Assembly: GCF_019977295.1 (NCBI RefSeq)
Contig: NZ_AP024651.1
Location: 2,170,001-2,234,000, forward strand
DNA length: 64,000 nucleotides
Source of the DNA: Arthrobacter sp. StoSoilB20
Lineage (GTDB): Bacteria; Actinomycetota; Actinomycetes; Actinomycetales; Micrococcaceae
Direction of reading: 5' to 3'
Shown here piece by piece: positions 8,552 to 17,073 of this stretch. The first letter of the stretch is position 1; each line of letters begins with the position of its first letter. Below the pieces are notes generated by a model that saw only the letters and a list, made by a program, of their open reading frames with translations, was not told where the DNA came from and did not search any database. The translations under genes and the position numbers were made by a program.

Positions 8552-9904
8552 ATGTCGGAATTAACTAACCCCGTTCAAGCATCGCCGCCGCATGTGCCCG
8601 AAGCGCCCACATTCGATCCCCGGACGTCGCGCCGGGCTGTTGCGAGCGGTACGTTCGGCACCGCCCTGGAGTGGTTCGACTTTGCCGTGTACGGCACCCT
8701 TTCCGCCACCCTGTTTCCCCAGCTCTTCTTCCCTAGCTTCGACACGAACACAGCAATTCTTGCTTCGTTCGCAACCTTTGGGGCAGGCATGGTTGCGCGC
8801 CCGATGGGTGGAATCTTCTTTGGGGCGCTTGGCGACAAGATTGGCCGCCGAAATGTCCTGATGTTCACCCTTATGCTCATGGGTGTGTCCTCGGTACTGA
8901 TCGGACTGCTCCCTGGCTACGCCACGGCGGGCCTTCTTGCTCCCACCCTCTTGGTCCTGCTGCGCTTTCTGCAGGGCTTCGCGCTGGGCGGCGAGGCTTC
9001 CGGGGTTCAGGTGCTCGTGGTAGAGCATGCACCGACGGCGCATCGAGGCCTATACGGCGGAATTTTGGCGACTGGTTCGCCCCTTGCTCAGACCTTCGCT
9101 TCGATCACGTTGACCGGACTGGCGATGTTTCTCTCAAAGGAGGACTTTGCCTCTTGGGGTTGGCGGGTCCCCTTCCTGATGGGTGTGCTGCTGCTCGTTG
9201 TAGGCGTGTTCATTCGCCGGAGGGTGGAAGAAACACCGGCCTTCAAGGAAAGCCAGAAGAAGGCAGCCGCTTCAGCGATTCCTCAGGAACGCGCACTGGC
9301 CGTGATCGTCAAGAAGCCGGGCACTGTCATCAAACTGGTGCTGTCCTGGGCAGCGTCCGCGGGATTGTTCTGGATCAGCGTTACGTACGCCGTGAACTAC
9401 CTGACGAAAGAACTCGGCTATGACAACTCGATCACTTTCGGTCTCCTGCTCATGGCAAACCTCATCTCCATTCCGGCGGCGGTTCTTGGTGGCCGGCTCA
9501 GCGACCGTATCGGCCGGAAGAAGACCATGCTGCTGGGGCTGACCATGCAGGGTCTCGCGGCCGCCACGATGTTCCCCATCATGAATTCCATGAACTACCC
9601 GGCCAGTGTCGCGATCATCACACTGGCACTGTGCGGCATCCAAGTTACGGCAGGCACCCAGGCGGCGTTCTTCTCGGAGGCTCTCCCGACGTCCATGCGT
9701 TACACGGGATCGGCACTAGGCATGACTCTGGCCGGACTAATCTTCGGAGCTCCGATCCCGTTCATCGCAGCATGGATTTTCCAGAACACCAGCAACGGAA
9801 TCCTGGCCCTGACTTGCATCGGCGTCGGGCTGGTGATTATCTCCATAATTGCCGTACTGAGCCTGCCCGAGCGCTATAAGCAGTCGCTCCACAGCGAACA
9901 CTGA
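8552..9904 (+). CDS. MFS transporter, metabolite:H+ symporter (MHS) type
   Basis: 450 residues. The N-terminal SGTFGTALEWFDFAVYG is the MHS-family first-helix signature. The cytoplasmic loop GALGDKIGRRNVLM follows, then a series of hydrophobic segments consistent with twelve helices. Another RxxGRKKT-type loop (GGRLSDRIGRKKTMLL) opens the second half. Family members import small organic acids such as shikimate, 2-oxoglutarate, proline betaine or benzoates with protons. Divergent from the dehydrogenase/MaoC pair and sharing an operator region with it, it is likely to bring in the acid that the cluster's CoA ligase activates. Confidence 0.85.
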   Translation: MSELTNPVQASPPHVPEAPTFDPRTSRRAVASGTFGTALEWFDFAVYGTLSATLFPQLFFPSFDTNTAILASFATFGAGMVARPMGGIFFGALGDKIGRRNVLMFTLMLMGVSSVLIGLLPGYATAGLLAPTLLVLLRFLQGFALGGEASGVQVLVVEHAPTAHRGLYGGILATGSPLAQTFASITLTGLAMFLSKEDFASWGWRVPFLMGVLLLVVGVFIRRRVEETPAFKESQKKAAASAIPQERALAVIVKKPGTVIKLVLSWAASAGLFWISVTYAVNYLTKELGYDNSITFGLLLMANLISIPAAVLGGRLSDRIGRKKTMLLGLTMQGLAAATMFPIMNSMNYPASVAIITLALCGIQVTAGTQAAFFSEALPTSMRYTGSALGMTLAGLIFGAPIPFIAAWIFQNTSNGILALTCIGVGLVIISIIAVLSLPERYKQSLHSEH

Positions 9905-9954
9905 CACCGACGGAACCCTGGAGTCGTCGACTTTCGTTTTCAGCAAAAGGAACA

Positions 9955-9988
9955 TTGAAGGGCCGCTCCTGGAGGGGCGGCCCTTCAA
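9955..9988. terminator. Bidirectional-looking terminator hairpin
   Basis: TTGAAGGGCCGCTCC pairs with GGGGCGGCCCTTCAA around a TGGA tetraloop, a 15-bp stem with one G-T wobble. It separates the MFS gene from the convergent NTF2-like gene and can serve both strands. Confidence 0.75.
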
Positions 9989-10017
9989 TATGTCGTGGTT
10001 GATGTAGGTCAGTGGAT

Positions 10018-10539
10018 TTATCCGCCAAGGTCCGAGCGTCGGCATGACATCCAACCTGGATCGGCAGCCAGGAAGTAGTCCTGACGATGCAGAGGCGAAG
10101 AGTCGCCAGTTAGGAGCTCGATCCTGGTCCGGACCAGACGCATTATTGAGATGCGCCACCGCCCCTCAACGCGCCGATACTCTTCCTCATAGTGGCCATA
10201 TCCCCGTATGCCGTATAGCCCCGGAACCTTCGCTCCACGGTACTCCCGACTATCCCTCGGCCAGACCAGATAGTCGTGCATCGACCACACTGCGCGCATG
10301 GAATCATCACCCATAGAGGCGATCTGGGGCATGAAGCCCTGGTGCGCCGAATCGACACCGTCCAGGAAGCGGGAGACGCCGTCAACGAAGGCATCGGCAT
10401 CACCGGCGTCGAAGGGAAACCCTGCGAATTGCGCCTCGTTATGGAACACCCCCCGAAGTTCAGTCCAGCGTTTGGCGTCAAGGTGTCGAAAATAGTTGAT
10501 TTTGAGGTTCCGGACCTCGTCAAAGTCCGCGTTGCACAT
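10018..10539 (-). CDS. Nuclear transport factor 2 (NTF2/SnoaL)-like protein
   Basis: 173 residues. The cone-like fold is indicated by FDEVRNLKINYFRHLDAKRW, FHNEAQF, a central FVDGVSRFLDGVDSAHQGFMP and the YGHYEEEYRRVEGRWRISIM strand pair with the typical W-x-I ending. Members act as small-molecule dehydratases/isomerases or as dioxygenase small-subunit relatives. The start codon overlaps the stop of the EthD gene upstream (TGATG), so the pair is one operon. Substrate unknown. The pairing with an EthD protein suggests handling of a cyclic or phenolic metabolite; that is inference only. Confidence 0.75.
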   Translation of the reverse strand: MCNADFDEVRNLKINYFRHLDAKRWTELRGVFHNEAQFAGFPFDAGDADAFVDGVSRFLDGVDSAHQGFMPQIASMGDDSMRAVWSMHDYLVWPRDSREYRGAKVPGLYGIRGYGHYEEEYRRVEGRWRISIMRLVRTRIELLTGDSSPLHRQDYFLAADPGWMSCRRSDLGG

Positions 10540-11201
10540 CAGATGATGACCAATTCATGGGCTAGGTAGCCGTGCACGCCATTCACCACGCCAGTCAAGG
10601 ACTTAATGCTCTTGTAGACCTGGCTTGCCGCCGTAGCCGCCGACGTCTCGTCAGCGAAGGCGAAAGCCATCGCCACTTGCGGGATTAGGGGTTCGGCACG
10701 TAAGGCGTTGCGTGTAAGCAGCTGGCAACCGGGAGCCAGGAAGTTCACGCTCGCGTCAATCGCGCCGAACCACTCATCGGCCATGCGGTCAGCCCAGGCC
10801 GTCACCGCGTCCTGGTCCGCAGATTCCTCATTCTGCCAGCGGGCGAGTAGCCACAGTTTGTGGGGAGACGGGCCATGCGGCTCGCTGGCGGAAACGGCCC
10901 CTCCCGTCAACCCGCTCAAGAAGTTCGTTTCATCAGCAGCCAGTCGTTCGGCAACGTCCGAATCGTAACCGGCGCGAACCACACCCTCGTCCTCAAACCA
11001 GAGTTCCACAATGCCGTCGACAGCATAGGAATTGCCCTCGGAAGCCAAGGCAAACGACTGGTGCACATGATTTTGCCGGTAAGCGACCACACCGGGAAGG
11101 GCACGTGCAATCTCAGCGTGAGCGGTGGACCAATGGGCGCGGAAAGCCTCGCGCGGCATCCCGTCACGTTTTTCTAGATACGTAATGCGTTTCGGCATCA
11201 T
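10539..11201 (-). CDS. EthD domain-containing protein
   Basis: 220 residues from the first of two adjacent ATGs at 11201, which has an AAGGAG ribosome site six bases upstream. The first half is a clear EthD/dimeric alpha-beta barrel (KRITYLEKRDGMPREAFRAHW, then HAEIARALPGVVAYRQNHVHQ). The second half (KLWLLARWQNEE..., ...VNGVHGYLAHELVII) looks like a diverged second copy of the same fold, so the protein may form its own barrel. EthD proteins accompany monooxygenases and ring-modifying enzymes, and their chemistry is usually undefined. A palindromic operator lies just upstream at 11257-11270. A single-domain EthD gene lies at 13585-13974. Confidence 0.75.
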   Translation of the reverse strand: MMPKRITYLEKRDGMPREAFRAHWSTAHAEIARALPGVVAYRQNHVHQSFALASEGNSYAVDGIVELWFEDEGVVRAGYDSDVAERLAADETNFLSGLTGGAVSASEPHGPSPHKLWLLARWQNEESADQDAVTAWADRMADEWFGAIDASVNFLAPGCQLLTRNALRAEPLIPQVAMAFAFADETSAATAASQVYKSIKSLTGVVNGVHGYLAHELVII

Positions 11202-11256
11202 TAAGCTCCTTCGGTTGGTGGTATGCATCAAATCTTCCCTGGCACGAAGCTCTGGT

Positions 11257-11270
11257 CAAACGATCGTTTG
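11257..11270. promoter_or_regulatory. Perfect 14-bp palindrome upstream of the EthD-NTF2 operon
   Basis: CAAACGATCGTTTG is fully self-complementary and lies 56 bases upstream of the EthD start. The core AACG-AT-CGTT matches the AACG...GTT core of the paired sites at 8328-8421, suggesting a TetR-type operator shared by both transcription units. Confidence 0.5.
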
Positions 11271-12041
11271 TTCGTCGAGTTTCCGGCTCGTCCCGGGATC
11301 GGTTACAACGATTCCATTTGTCCACACTTAAGTCTTTTCTTATTGCGATTGTTAGTCAGCCATTGGCTCCTGTCTTCTTCGGCAAACGTCTGCTCATCGC
11401 TTGTAAGGCCCGAGCGACACGACGCTCGGTCGCAGGCGCACCATTTGAGAGGGCGGGCTGCAACCTAAGAGTTCGGCTACTACGGCCGACCGGGTGCTCT
11501 GGGGGAGGTCTCGTCAGCATCGTCGACGCGTAACTCCCGGCACAAATTGCGGTCACTGCCAAGGTCGCCGAGCGCTGGGAGTTCACAACCTCGTCGGGCC
11601 GCGCAAGTTGAAGCCGAGCAGTTCGCGACAAGAGCTCATCTGTCAGCACCTGGGCAGGGTGGCTCGCTCGACAGATTCTCGATGCGGTCTTGCGTATTGT
11701 GTAACCGCTCTTCAGCGATCAGGCGATGCCCAAAGCAAGTCTGGGTTGCGGCTTTGCCTCGGTCTTGATCTTCCGCCGGATCGACGTGCGATGCTTCTCC
11801 ATGCCGTCCAAGGAGCCCTAAAGCGTCGGCGGTTTCGGCCGTGGCCGCTCCGTTCCCACCCAAGTAGATGGAGGCTGCAGCCAGCTCGCGGGGCGTGATC
11901 ATTCGGGAGGAGCCGGGGGATGGATACTGGAGGCAAGTTCGTTCGGAAGGAACTTCTGCCCGTCGGGTTTGGCGGGCAGTGCAGGATGTTAAGGCTGGCG
12001 GTCTGCTCTGCGCTTCGTTGCCGTATGGAACGATTTTTAAG
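11271..12041. other. Gene-free stretch, possibly decayed coding DNA
   Basis: About 770 bases without a supported gene. Short frames on both strands have no recognisable family, poor starts and no ribosome sites. On the minus strand, ITPRELAAASIY near 11890 faintly recalls the start of a LuxR-type helix-turn-helix, but the rest does not follow and I do not call it. It sits between the EthD operon and a decayed gene pair, so debris is the likeliest content. Confidence 0.4.
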
Positions 12042-12765
12042 ACGTAGGCGAGGAATCGTCCTTAGAAGATGACGCCCGTCCACGTCGTCATCGACACGAC
12101 CGCAGAGACGTGGGCTTCGACCGGTCCGGCGTCGGCATCCGACCATCCCCTACTTGACGGTGGACGCTGCGGTGAAAGCACGAGGACGTTTAGCACCGGC
12201 CAGGAGCAGGAGTCCGAGCCTCCACGGCGCAGCACCGAAGCCCGCGACGCAGACGGCCTTCGCGGTGAACATCAAGATACCCGTTACGACGGCGATGGCT
12301 AGGCCGACGTGGGACACGGGCAAGAGATAGCGCGCAGCCCTGGTGGCGGCGGCAGGGACCGCGCGAAGCCGAGCAGGCAGAGGTCAAACGCGAACGCCGG
12401 ACCGACGAGCACAGCGATTCCGAGGATGTGGAGGCTCTCAAGCGTCGCATAGGTGAAGGGGGTGGAACGCACAGCGCCCCCGAGCGCCGAATCCTGCAGC
12501 CAACGCAGGATCGGTTCAAGCCATTCAGGCATCCGGGCTCCGGTCATCCTGGCGAGTACGGCACCGAACACCACCCAGACGAACCAAGACTCTCTGAGCC
12601 ACTGTCGGCACCCTCGGCGGTAGGGGCCATCCCTGTGGGATCTTCGACCGTGAACGGCACCCCGACAGGTCCCTCGTGCTTCCACGGCGCCTGGCAGCGG
12701 CGCCCTGACCGGAAGCGTGTTGCCGATCATTGGTTGACAGGTGCATTGCCGTACGGCACGCCGGT
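12042..12765 (-). pseudogene. Decayed copy of the DUF6644 + DUF6152 gene pair
   Basis: This stretch is a degraded duplicate of 24279-25045. It retains RMPEWLEPILRWLQDSALGG, then SLHILGIAVLVGPAFAFDL of the membrane protein, and VIGNTLPVRAPLPG plus a trace of the C-terminal membrane segment of the secreted partner. Most of the DUF6152 gene is deleted, and the membrane protein changes frame near 12330, ending early in one frame while nucleotide similarity continues to about 12042. Neither product can be whole. The intact pair lies 12 kb away on the same strand, next to an IS110 remnant, so the duplication may have been mediated by transposition or recombination. Confidence 0.8.
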
Positions 12766-12908
12766 TCGTATTTACCATGCTCCTCCTACGACGCCCTTGC
12801 TTAGTCACAGGTCCCGGTAGCGGATCGCCTTGTCGAGTTTTTGCCGTAGCTGCCCGCCTGTGATCTGGTATCTAGGGCCTGGACCGGATACTGCCTCAGT
12901 GCCGAATT

Positions 12909-13505
12909 CTAGGCGCTCTCGCCCAAGTAAGGGTTGTACGCGGCGGTGTCGCGCTGGAAGTGCCACCCTTCAGAGAGCCGGCCAGCGTCTAGGGTGTCGG
13001 AGCCGATGGCGTCGAGGAACGCCGTCACGGTGTGCTTCGCTGCGTCGTCGTCGCCGGCGATGGCGAATACGGAGCGCTCGGGGTCACCGCTGGGCCGGGC
13101 GAGACATGTGAGGTGTTCGAAGTAGATCCTTGACGACGTTTGACTGCGCCAGGTGCGCCTGCAAGATTTCCGACGTGGTGGTGAATTCCTCATCCAGCTC
13201 GGCGATCTGCCCATCGAGCTCAGGGTAGTGATTGTTGGTGTCGATCACGGTTTTGCCATGTAGGGGTTCGATGGGGACTTCCTGGAAAGCCGCTAATGGA
13301 ATGCTCACGATGACGAGATCGCCGCTTTCTACGGCTTCGGCGGGGGTTGACGCGCGTGCCTTGGGTCCGAGTTCGGCAACGAGGTTGGCAAGGGTTTTGG
13401 TCCTCGCCTGTTGCTGAGCACTACATCGTAACCTGCTGCGATCGCGAGTCATGCAGCTGTGCTGCCGATGAGACCATTGCCGATGGTCCCTATGGTTGGT
13501 GTCAT
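12909..13505 (-). pseudogene. NADPH-dependent F420 reductase-like oxidoreductase, broken
   Basis: A Rossmann-fold protein can be pieced together from three frames. MTPTIGTIGNGLIGSTAA holds the dinucleotide loop. It is followed by a stop and IAAGYDVVLSNRRGP. A long frame carries LVAELGPKARASTPAEAV, ESGDLVIVSIPL and KTVIDTNNHYPELDG. After another shift near 13130 come YFEHLTCLARPSG, FAIAGDDDAAKHTV and LSEGWHFQRDTAAYNPYLG. The order matches the F420/NADP-binding domain family of about 200 residues. At least two frame disruptions and a stop show that it is not functional. Function of the ancestor: probably redox chemistry with NADP or F420. Confidence 0.78.
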
Positions 13506-13584
13506 TGGTGTTGGTGTCTTTCAAAAAGGTGTGGCTGTTATGCCAGCAGAAGCCTGTGGGAAGGTCATTTATTCTGAGTCTCGG

Positions 13585-13974
13585 CTAAAGCCGGGGCCGT
13601 GCCTCCACCGGATCCCATGCAAGCCAATGCTTTTCGGCGCTGTAGGACTGATGAACTGCAACTGGAATGCTGAGTACGGTGTCCCAATCGATGAAGTATC
13701 CAGTGTCCTCGTTAAGGGCCGCGCCTTGGGCCGAAGCGAAGGCCCGCTCGGCAGCTTCTCTCGTTTCGAAGGAGTATTCCGAAAGTGCGTCGTAGTCTGG
13801 GAAGGAATCCGTAGCGTTCCAACCGCCGTGCAGGATTGGCTGTTGATAATACGCCAATAGTCCGGGCAGGGCGACGGCAAGTTGGAAGTGGACCTCAGAA
13901 TAGTGACGGAGGTATTTCGATTCGGATACTCCAGCCTTGCGCCTGGTTAGGAAGACGATTTTAAACAAGCTCAT
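13585..13974 (-). CDS. EthD domain-containing protein (single domain)
   Basis: 129 residues starting MSLFKIVFLTRRKAGVSESK, with an AAAGGTGG ribosome site; the longer open frame upstream lacks similarity. The EthD marks are KYLRHYSEVHFQLAVALPGL, then YYQQPI and the closing FIDWDTVLSIPV strand. It is the simple ferredoxin-like dimer-forming type, usually linked to oxidative ring metabolism. It is transcribed in the same direction as the arginase-fold gene upstream, but a 265-base gap separates them. Substrate unknown. Confidence 0.7.
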   Translation of the reverse strand: MSLFKIVFLTRRKAGVSESKYLRHYSEVHFQLAVALPGLLAYYQQPILHGGWNATDSFPDYDALSEYSFETREAAERAFASAQGAALNEDTGYFIDWDTVLSIPVAVHQSYSAEKHWLAWDPVEARPRL

Positions 13975-14239
13975 CCACCTTTCTTTTTCTCTCTGGCAGG
14001 AAGGTTCCCCGCTGCGCGGGCGGGTCCCGGACATCAGCGGGACCACGGGAAGGTTGCGAAAAGATTCCTCAACGCTGTCAGGATGGCGCACCCTATGGGT
14101 GCTTTGCTCGCTGGAAAGCGTGAGGACAAACGGGAAATGAAGTCCATGGCCGGTGCATCTAGCCTATGGACAGGAGCGCTGCCGAAAATGAGGCATTGCC
14201 TGGCTACTTCTTCTCCAGTAAATTGCGTTGCGCCGACGT

Positions 14240-15145
14240 TTATTTGGGCAATGGCAATGCGTTGAGGATTTCCTGGACAGCTATGACCTGGCGGGGCACG
14301 TATTCGGCCACAGTTACTCCCACGAGTTCGGCTGTCGTTGTCAGATCAGTAACAGTTCGGATGAGCGCCTCCCGGCTTAGGCCGCCTGGCTCCATGCCCA
14401 GACCCAAAACAATGTCGTTGCTGTCCACGACGTCCAGATCAAGGTGGACAGCAACCTTGGAACAGCCGGTGCCTTCAAGCCATGTGAGTAGGGTTTCAGT
14501 ACCCCTGTTGAGGTCCTCGGCGCTGAAGCTTTGGATGCCCCACTCGCGGGCGTTCGGCAAATCCCAATCCGTCCACGCGTGGACGCCAGCGAGGGCAACT
14601 CTAGAGGGGGCAATTGTCGCTGGTAGTGCGCCGACAATATCCCGGTCTCCCTTGCCGATCAGGTGTGACAAGGCCATGGCGTGATATCCATCGTAGGCAT
14701 CGTCAGGAAGCGTGCAGTCGGCATGTGCATCCAACCACACGATCGCAAGGTCATCACCGTACCTAGCTGCCAAGTGAGCAAATGGGGCGACGCTAACGGA
14801 GCACTCTCCCCCCAGTGTCACAATTTTCGCCGGGGAGGCTTCCTGTATCAATCCAACGGCTTCGGTCAGCTGCGACAGGACCGCTTCCCGGGCAAAGATG
14901 CCTTGAGTTGACTCGAAGTCTTGAGTGTTTGATGAAACAGGAACCGTTAGGACAGGACCGTCCGTTGCCGGAAGAAGCGCACCCAGGATGCTGGAGCCTA
15001 TGCTGTAACCGGTTTGGGCGGCTGCCAGCGGGAGTTCCGGGATCAATGCCGTGATATTTTCCGGGGTAGCCCCTTGCCACTGGGGCCACAAGAGTCGAAG
15101 TGTCGTTGGATTAGATTCAGATGCAGAGGGTCCTGCGATGGTCAT
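14240..15145 (-). CDS. Arginase-family (ureohydrolase-fold) protein
   Basis: 301 residues. Two of the three metal motifs of the arginase fold are intact: WLDAHADCTLPDDAYDGYHA (D-x-H-x-D) and HLDLDVVDSND (D-x-D-x-x-D). In the first motif, GGECSVSVAPFAHL, the usual GGDHS histidine ligand is cysteine, which changes the first Mn site. The family hydrolyses guanidino compounds such as arginine, agmatine or formimidoylglutamate. The altered ligand and lack of urea- or guanidine-related neighbours leave the substrate open. It lies upstream of the EthD gene and downstream of the GH3 gene, all minus strand. Confidence 0.8.
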   Translation of the reverse strand: MTIAGPSASESNPTTLRLLWPQWQGATPENITALIPELPLAAAQTGYSIGSSILGALLPATDGPVLTVPVSSNTQDFESTQGIFAREAVLSQLTEAVGLIQEASPAKIVTLGGECSVSVAPFAHLAARYGDDLAIVWLDAHADCTLPDDAYDGYHAMALSHLIGKGDRDIVGALPATIAPSRVALAGVHAWTDWDLPNAREWGIQSFSAEDLNRGTETLLTWLEGTGCSKVAVHLDLDVVDSNDIVLGLGMEPGGLSREALIRTVTDLTTTAELVGVTVAEYVPRQVIAVQEILNALPLPK

Positions 15146-15214
15146 GTATAACGATCCTTTTAGTAGTGCTCGTCAGCCGGTACGGACCGTGCCGGTGGGA
15201 GCCCATGAAGAGAA

Positions 15215-16999
15215 CTAATCGACGCGGTGGAGGGTGAGACCGTGACCGAAGCGGAACAGAGGAGCGTCAGTGTCAAAGGGGACGTCGGCGCGGCTTGCTT
15301 CCACGGCTCGTGTTGATGACGGTAAATCGAACGGCAAACGCCCTCGGGCCGTTCGCCGGCCGAAGAGCACATCCAGTAGTGCTTCGTCGGATGCGCCGTA
15401 GTTTGCAACGACTGCTGCCGCCCGATGGACAATTTCCGGGATGATGGCTGGGCGGTCGAGATAGATGTCCACGATTGTGGGGACCCGGCTGCAAATTCCT
15501 AGAACTTCCGCGAGATCCTCGGGAGGGAATTCAAGGCTGCCTGCGTGGAAGAACTGTTCGAAGGCCCCCTGCCTGGGTTCGAAGGGTGCTTTGATCCTCA
15601 CCACTGCGATGTCGGCTTGTTCCGGCGTTTCCGTGATGGTGCCATATTGGGCTGCCACGGCAGGATCGATGTTCGAGACGTAGATCTGTGGCTGCCCGGT
15701 GATTGGCAGGACAGTTGATTCTGAGCCGTTAGTCAGGACCGTCAGGGATTGGCATTGTGCGTCGTAGCCTGCCTCGAGGAACGCGGTCTTTGCAACCGTT
15801 GATGCGGCCAGATCAGGATCCACGAAGGGGTTATCAAACAGGCCGAGAATGAATTTCTCGCGGAGCACCCGTCTGGCTGAGATATCGATTCGCGTTTCGG
15901 AGAGGCGGCCGGAGTTGACGAGTTCAACGAGTAGCTCGGGGCAATGCTCCCCGCCGAACTGATCCACGCCTGCCGAGATGGCTTTTGCGAGCCGATGGGA
16001 GGGCGACAGGTGTTCCACTCCCCATGCCCGTGCTGCCTGCGGTTCGCCCCAGACGACGCTGTCGTGGATGAGGTTCCAGTCCGCGCAGACAATCCCTTCG
16101 AAGCCGTACTTCTCTCGGAGCAGTCCTGTAATGATTCCCTTGTTGAACCCGAATGCGACTTCCTCGTACTGCGTGCCAACCGGCATTCCGTAGTAGGGCA
16201 TGACCTGAGAAGCTCCAGCCTCAAAGGCCGCCTCGAACGGTAGCAAGTGGTGGTCAAAATTCCCTCCCGGGTACACCTGTTCACGTCCATACGGAAAGTG
16301 AGGGTCCTCCCCGTCCTTCTGGGGGCCGCCGCCGGGGAAGTGCTTGACCATGGTCGCCACACCTTCGGCGCCCAATTGGTCGGTCTGAAAACCCTTGATG
16401 TAGGCCGTTAGGAGGCGCGATGTAAGTTCCGCGTCTTCTCCGAAGGTACCTCCGATTCGCGCCCATCTAGGTTCCGTAGCGAGATCAATCTGGGGATGAA
16501 GTGCAACGCGCAGACCGACGGCCAAGTATTCCTGTCTCGCGATGTCGGCGAACTCGCGCACTGTGTTTTCGTCGCCAATGGCAGCAAGTCCCAAGGACTC
16601 GGGCCACTGCGAGAAGGATCCGGCGGTGAAGCTGGCTCCGGGGTTGTCAGTGAAGGCATGGCGGGGATCTGTGGAGAGGGTGACGGGAATACCGAGTCGT
16701 GAGGACAGTGCGCATTCCTGGATTCTGTTGTGCCATTCAGCCATGGTCCTGGGGTCGCTGCCGTGGAGGACGTTGAAGTGATTGATCTGCTTGTTGAGCA
16801 GCATGTCCTCGGTTCCCGGCAGGGCGTAAGTAGTGCTTGGTCCGGACAGAGTACCGTTGTCGCCGATTTCAATCATTTGGTGGAAGAAGAGCCCGGCCTT
16901 TTCGAGGAGGGTCATTCTGGCAAGCAGGTCTTCGACCCGCTCGTCGGTGGAAAGGCTGGGATCCAGGTACGGGGATGTGCGGGTTGATGCGGATGGCAC
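15215..16999 (-). CDS. Glycoside hydrolase family 3 (beta-glycosidase)
   Basis: 594 residues, no signal peptide. The GH3 TIM barrel is shown by STDPRHAFTDNPGAS, LHPQIDLATEPRWARI and the substrate-binding KHFPGGGPQKDGEDPHFPYG (about residues 219-238). The nucleophile aspartate is D307 in IVCADWN. A C-terminal alpha/beta sandwich follows and ends LFRFGHGL. Being cytoplasmic, it would cleave imported beta-glucosides or xylosides. It lies just downstream of an MFS transporter gene, 74 bases away, forming an uptake-plus-hydrolysis pair under the divergent TetR. A paralogue with the same architecture is at 43772-45562. Confidence 0.92.
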   Translation of the reverse strand: MPSASTRTSPYLDPSLSTDERVEDLLARMTLLEKAGLFFHQMIEIGDNGTLSGPSTTYALPGTEDMLLNKQINHFNVLHGSDPRTMAEWHNRIQECALSSRLGIPVTLSTDPRHAFTDNPGASFTAGSFSQWPESLGLAAIGDENTVREFADIARQEYLAVGLRVALHPQIDLATEPRWARIGGTFGEDAELTSRLLTAYIKGFQTDQLGAEGVATMVKHFPGGGPQKDGEDPHFPYGREQVYPGGNFDHHLLPFEAAFEAGASQVMPYYGMPVGTQYEEVAFGFNKGIITGLLREKYGFEGIVCADWNLIHDSVVWGEPQAARAWGVEHLSPSHRLAKAISAGVDQFGGEHCPELLVELVNSGRLSETRIDISARRVLREKFILGLFDNPFVDPDLAASTVAKTAFLEAGYDAQCQSLTVLTNGSESTVLPITGQPQIYVSNIDPAVAAQYGTITETPEQADIAVVRIKAPFEPRQGAFEQFFHAGSLEFPPEDLAEVLGICSRVPTIVDIYLDRPAIIPEIVHRAAAVVANYGASDEALLDVLFGRRTARGRLPFDLPSSTRAVEASRADVPFDTDAPLFRFGHGLTLHRVD

Positions 17000-17073
17000 C
17001 GTTGTTCTCCTTGGCTTGTGGCGAGGTTCGGTCCGCGCCGGCGTGACCGGTTGGTTCAGGTCTGGTCAGTGGG

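Noticed and set aside
11356..11902. Possible LuxR-type regulator remnants on the minus strand
   Set aside because: Only a few residues (ITPREL...) resemble the helix-turn-helix start; the following residues do not fit in any frame.
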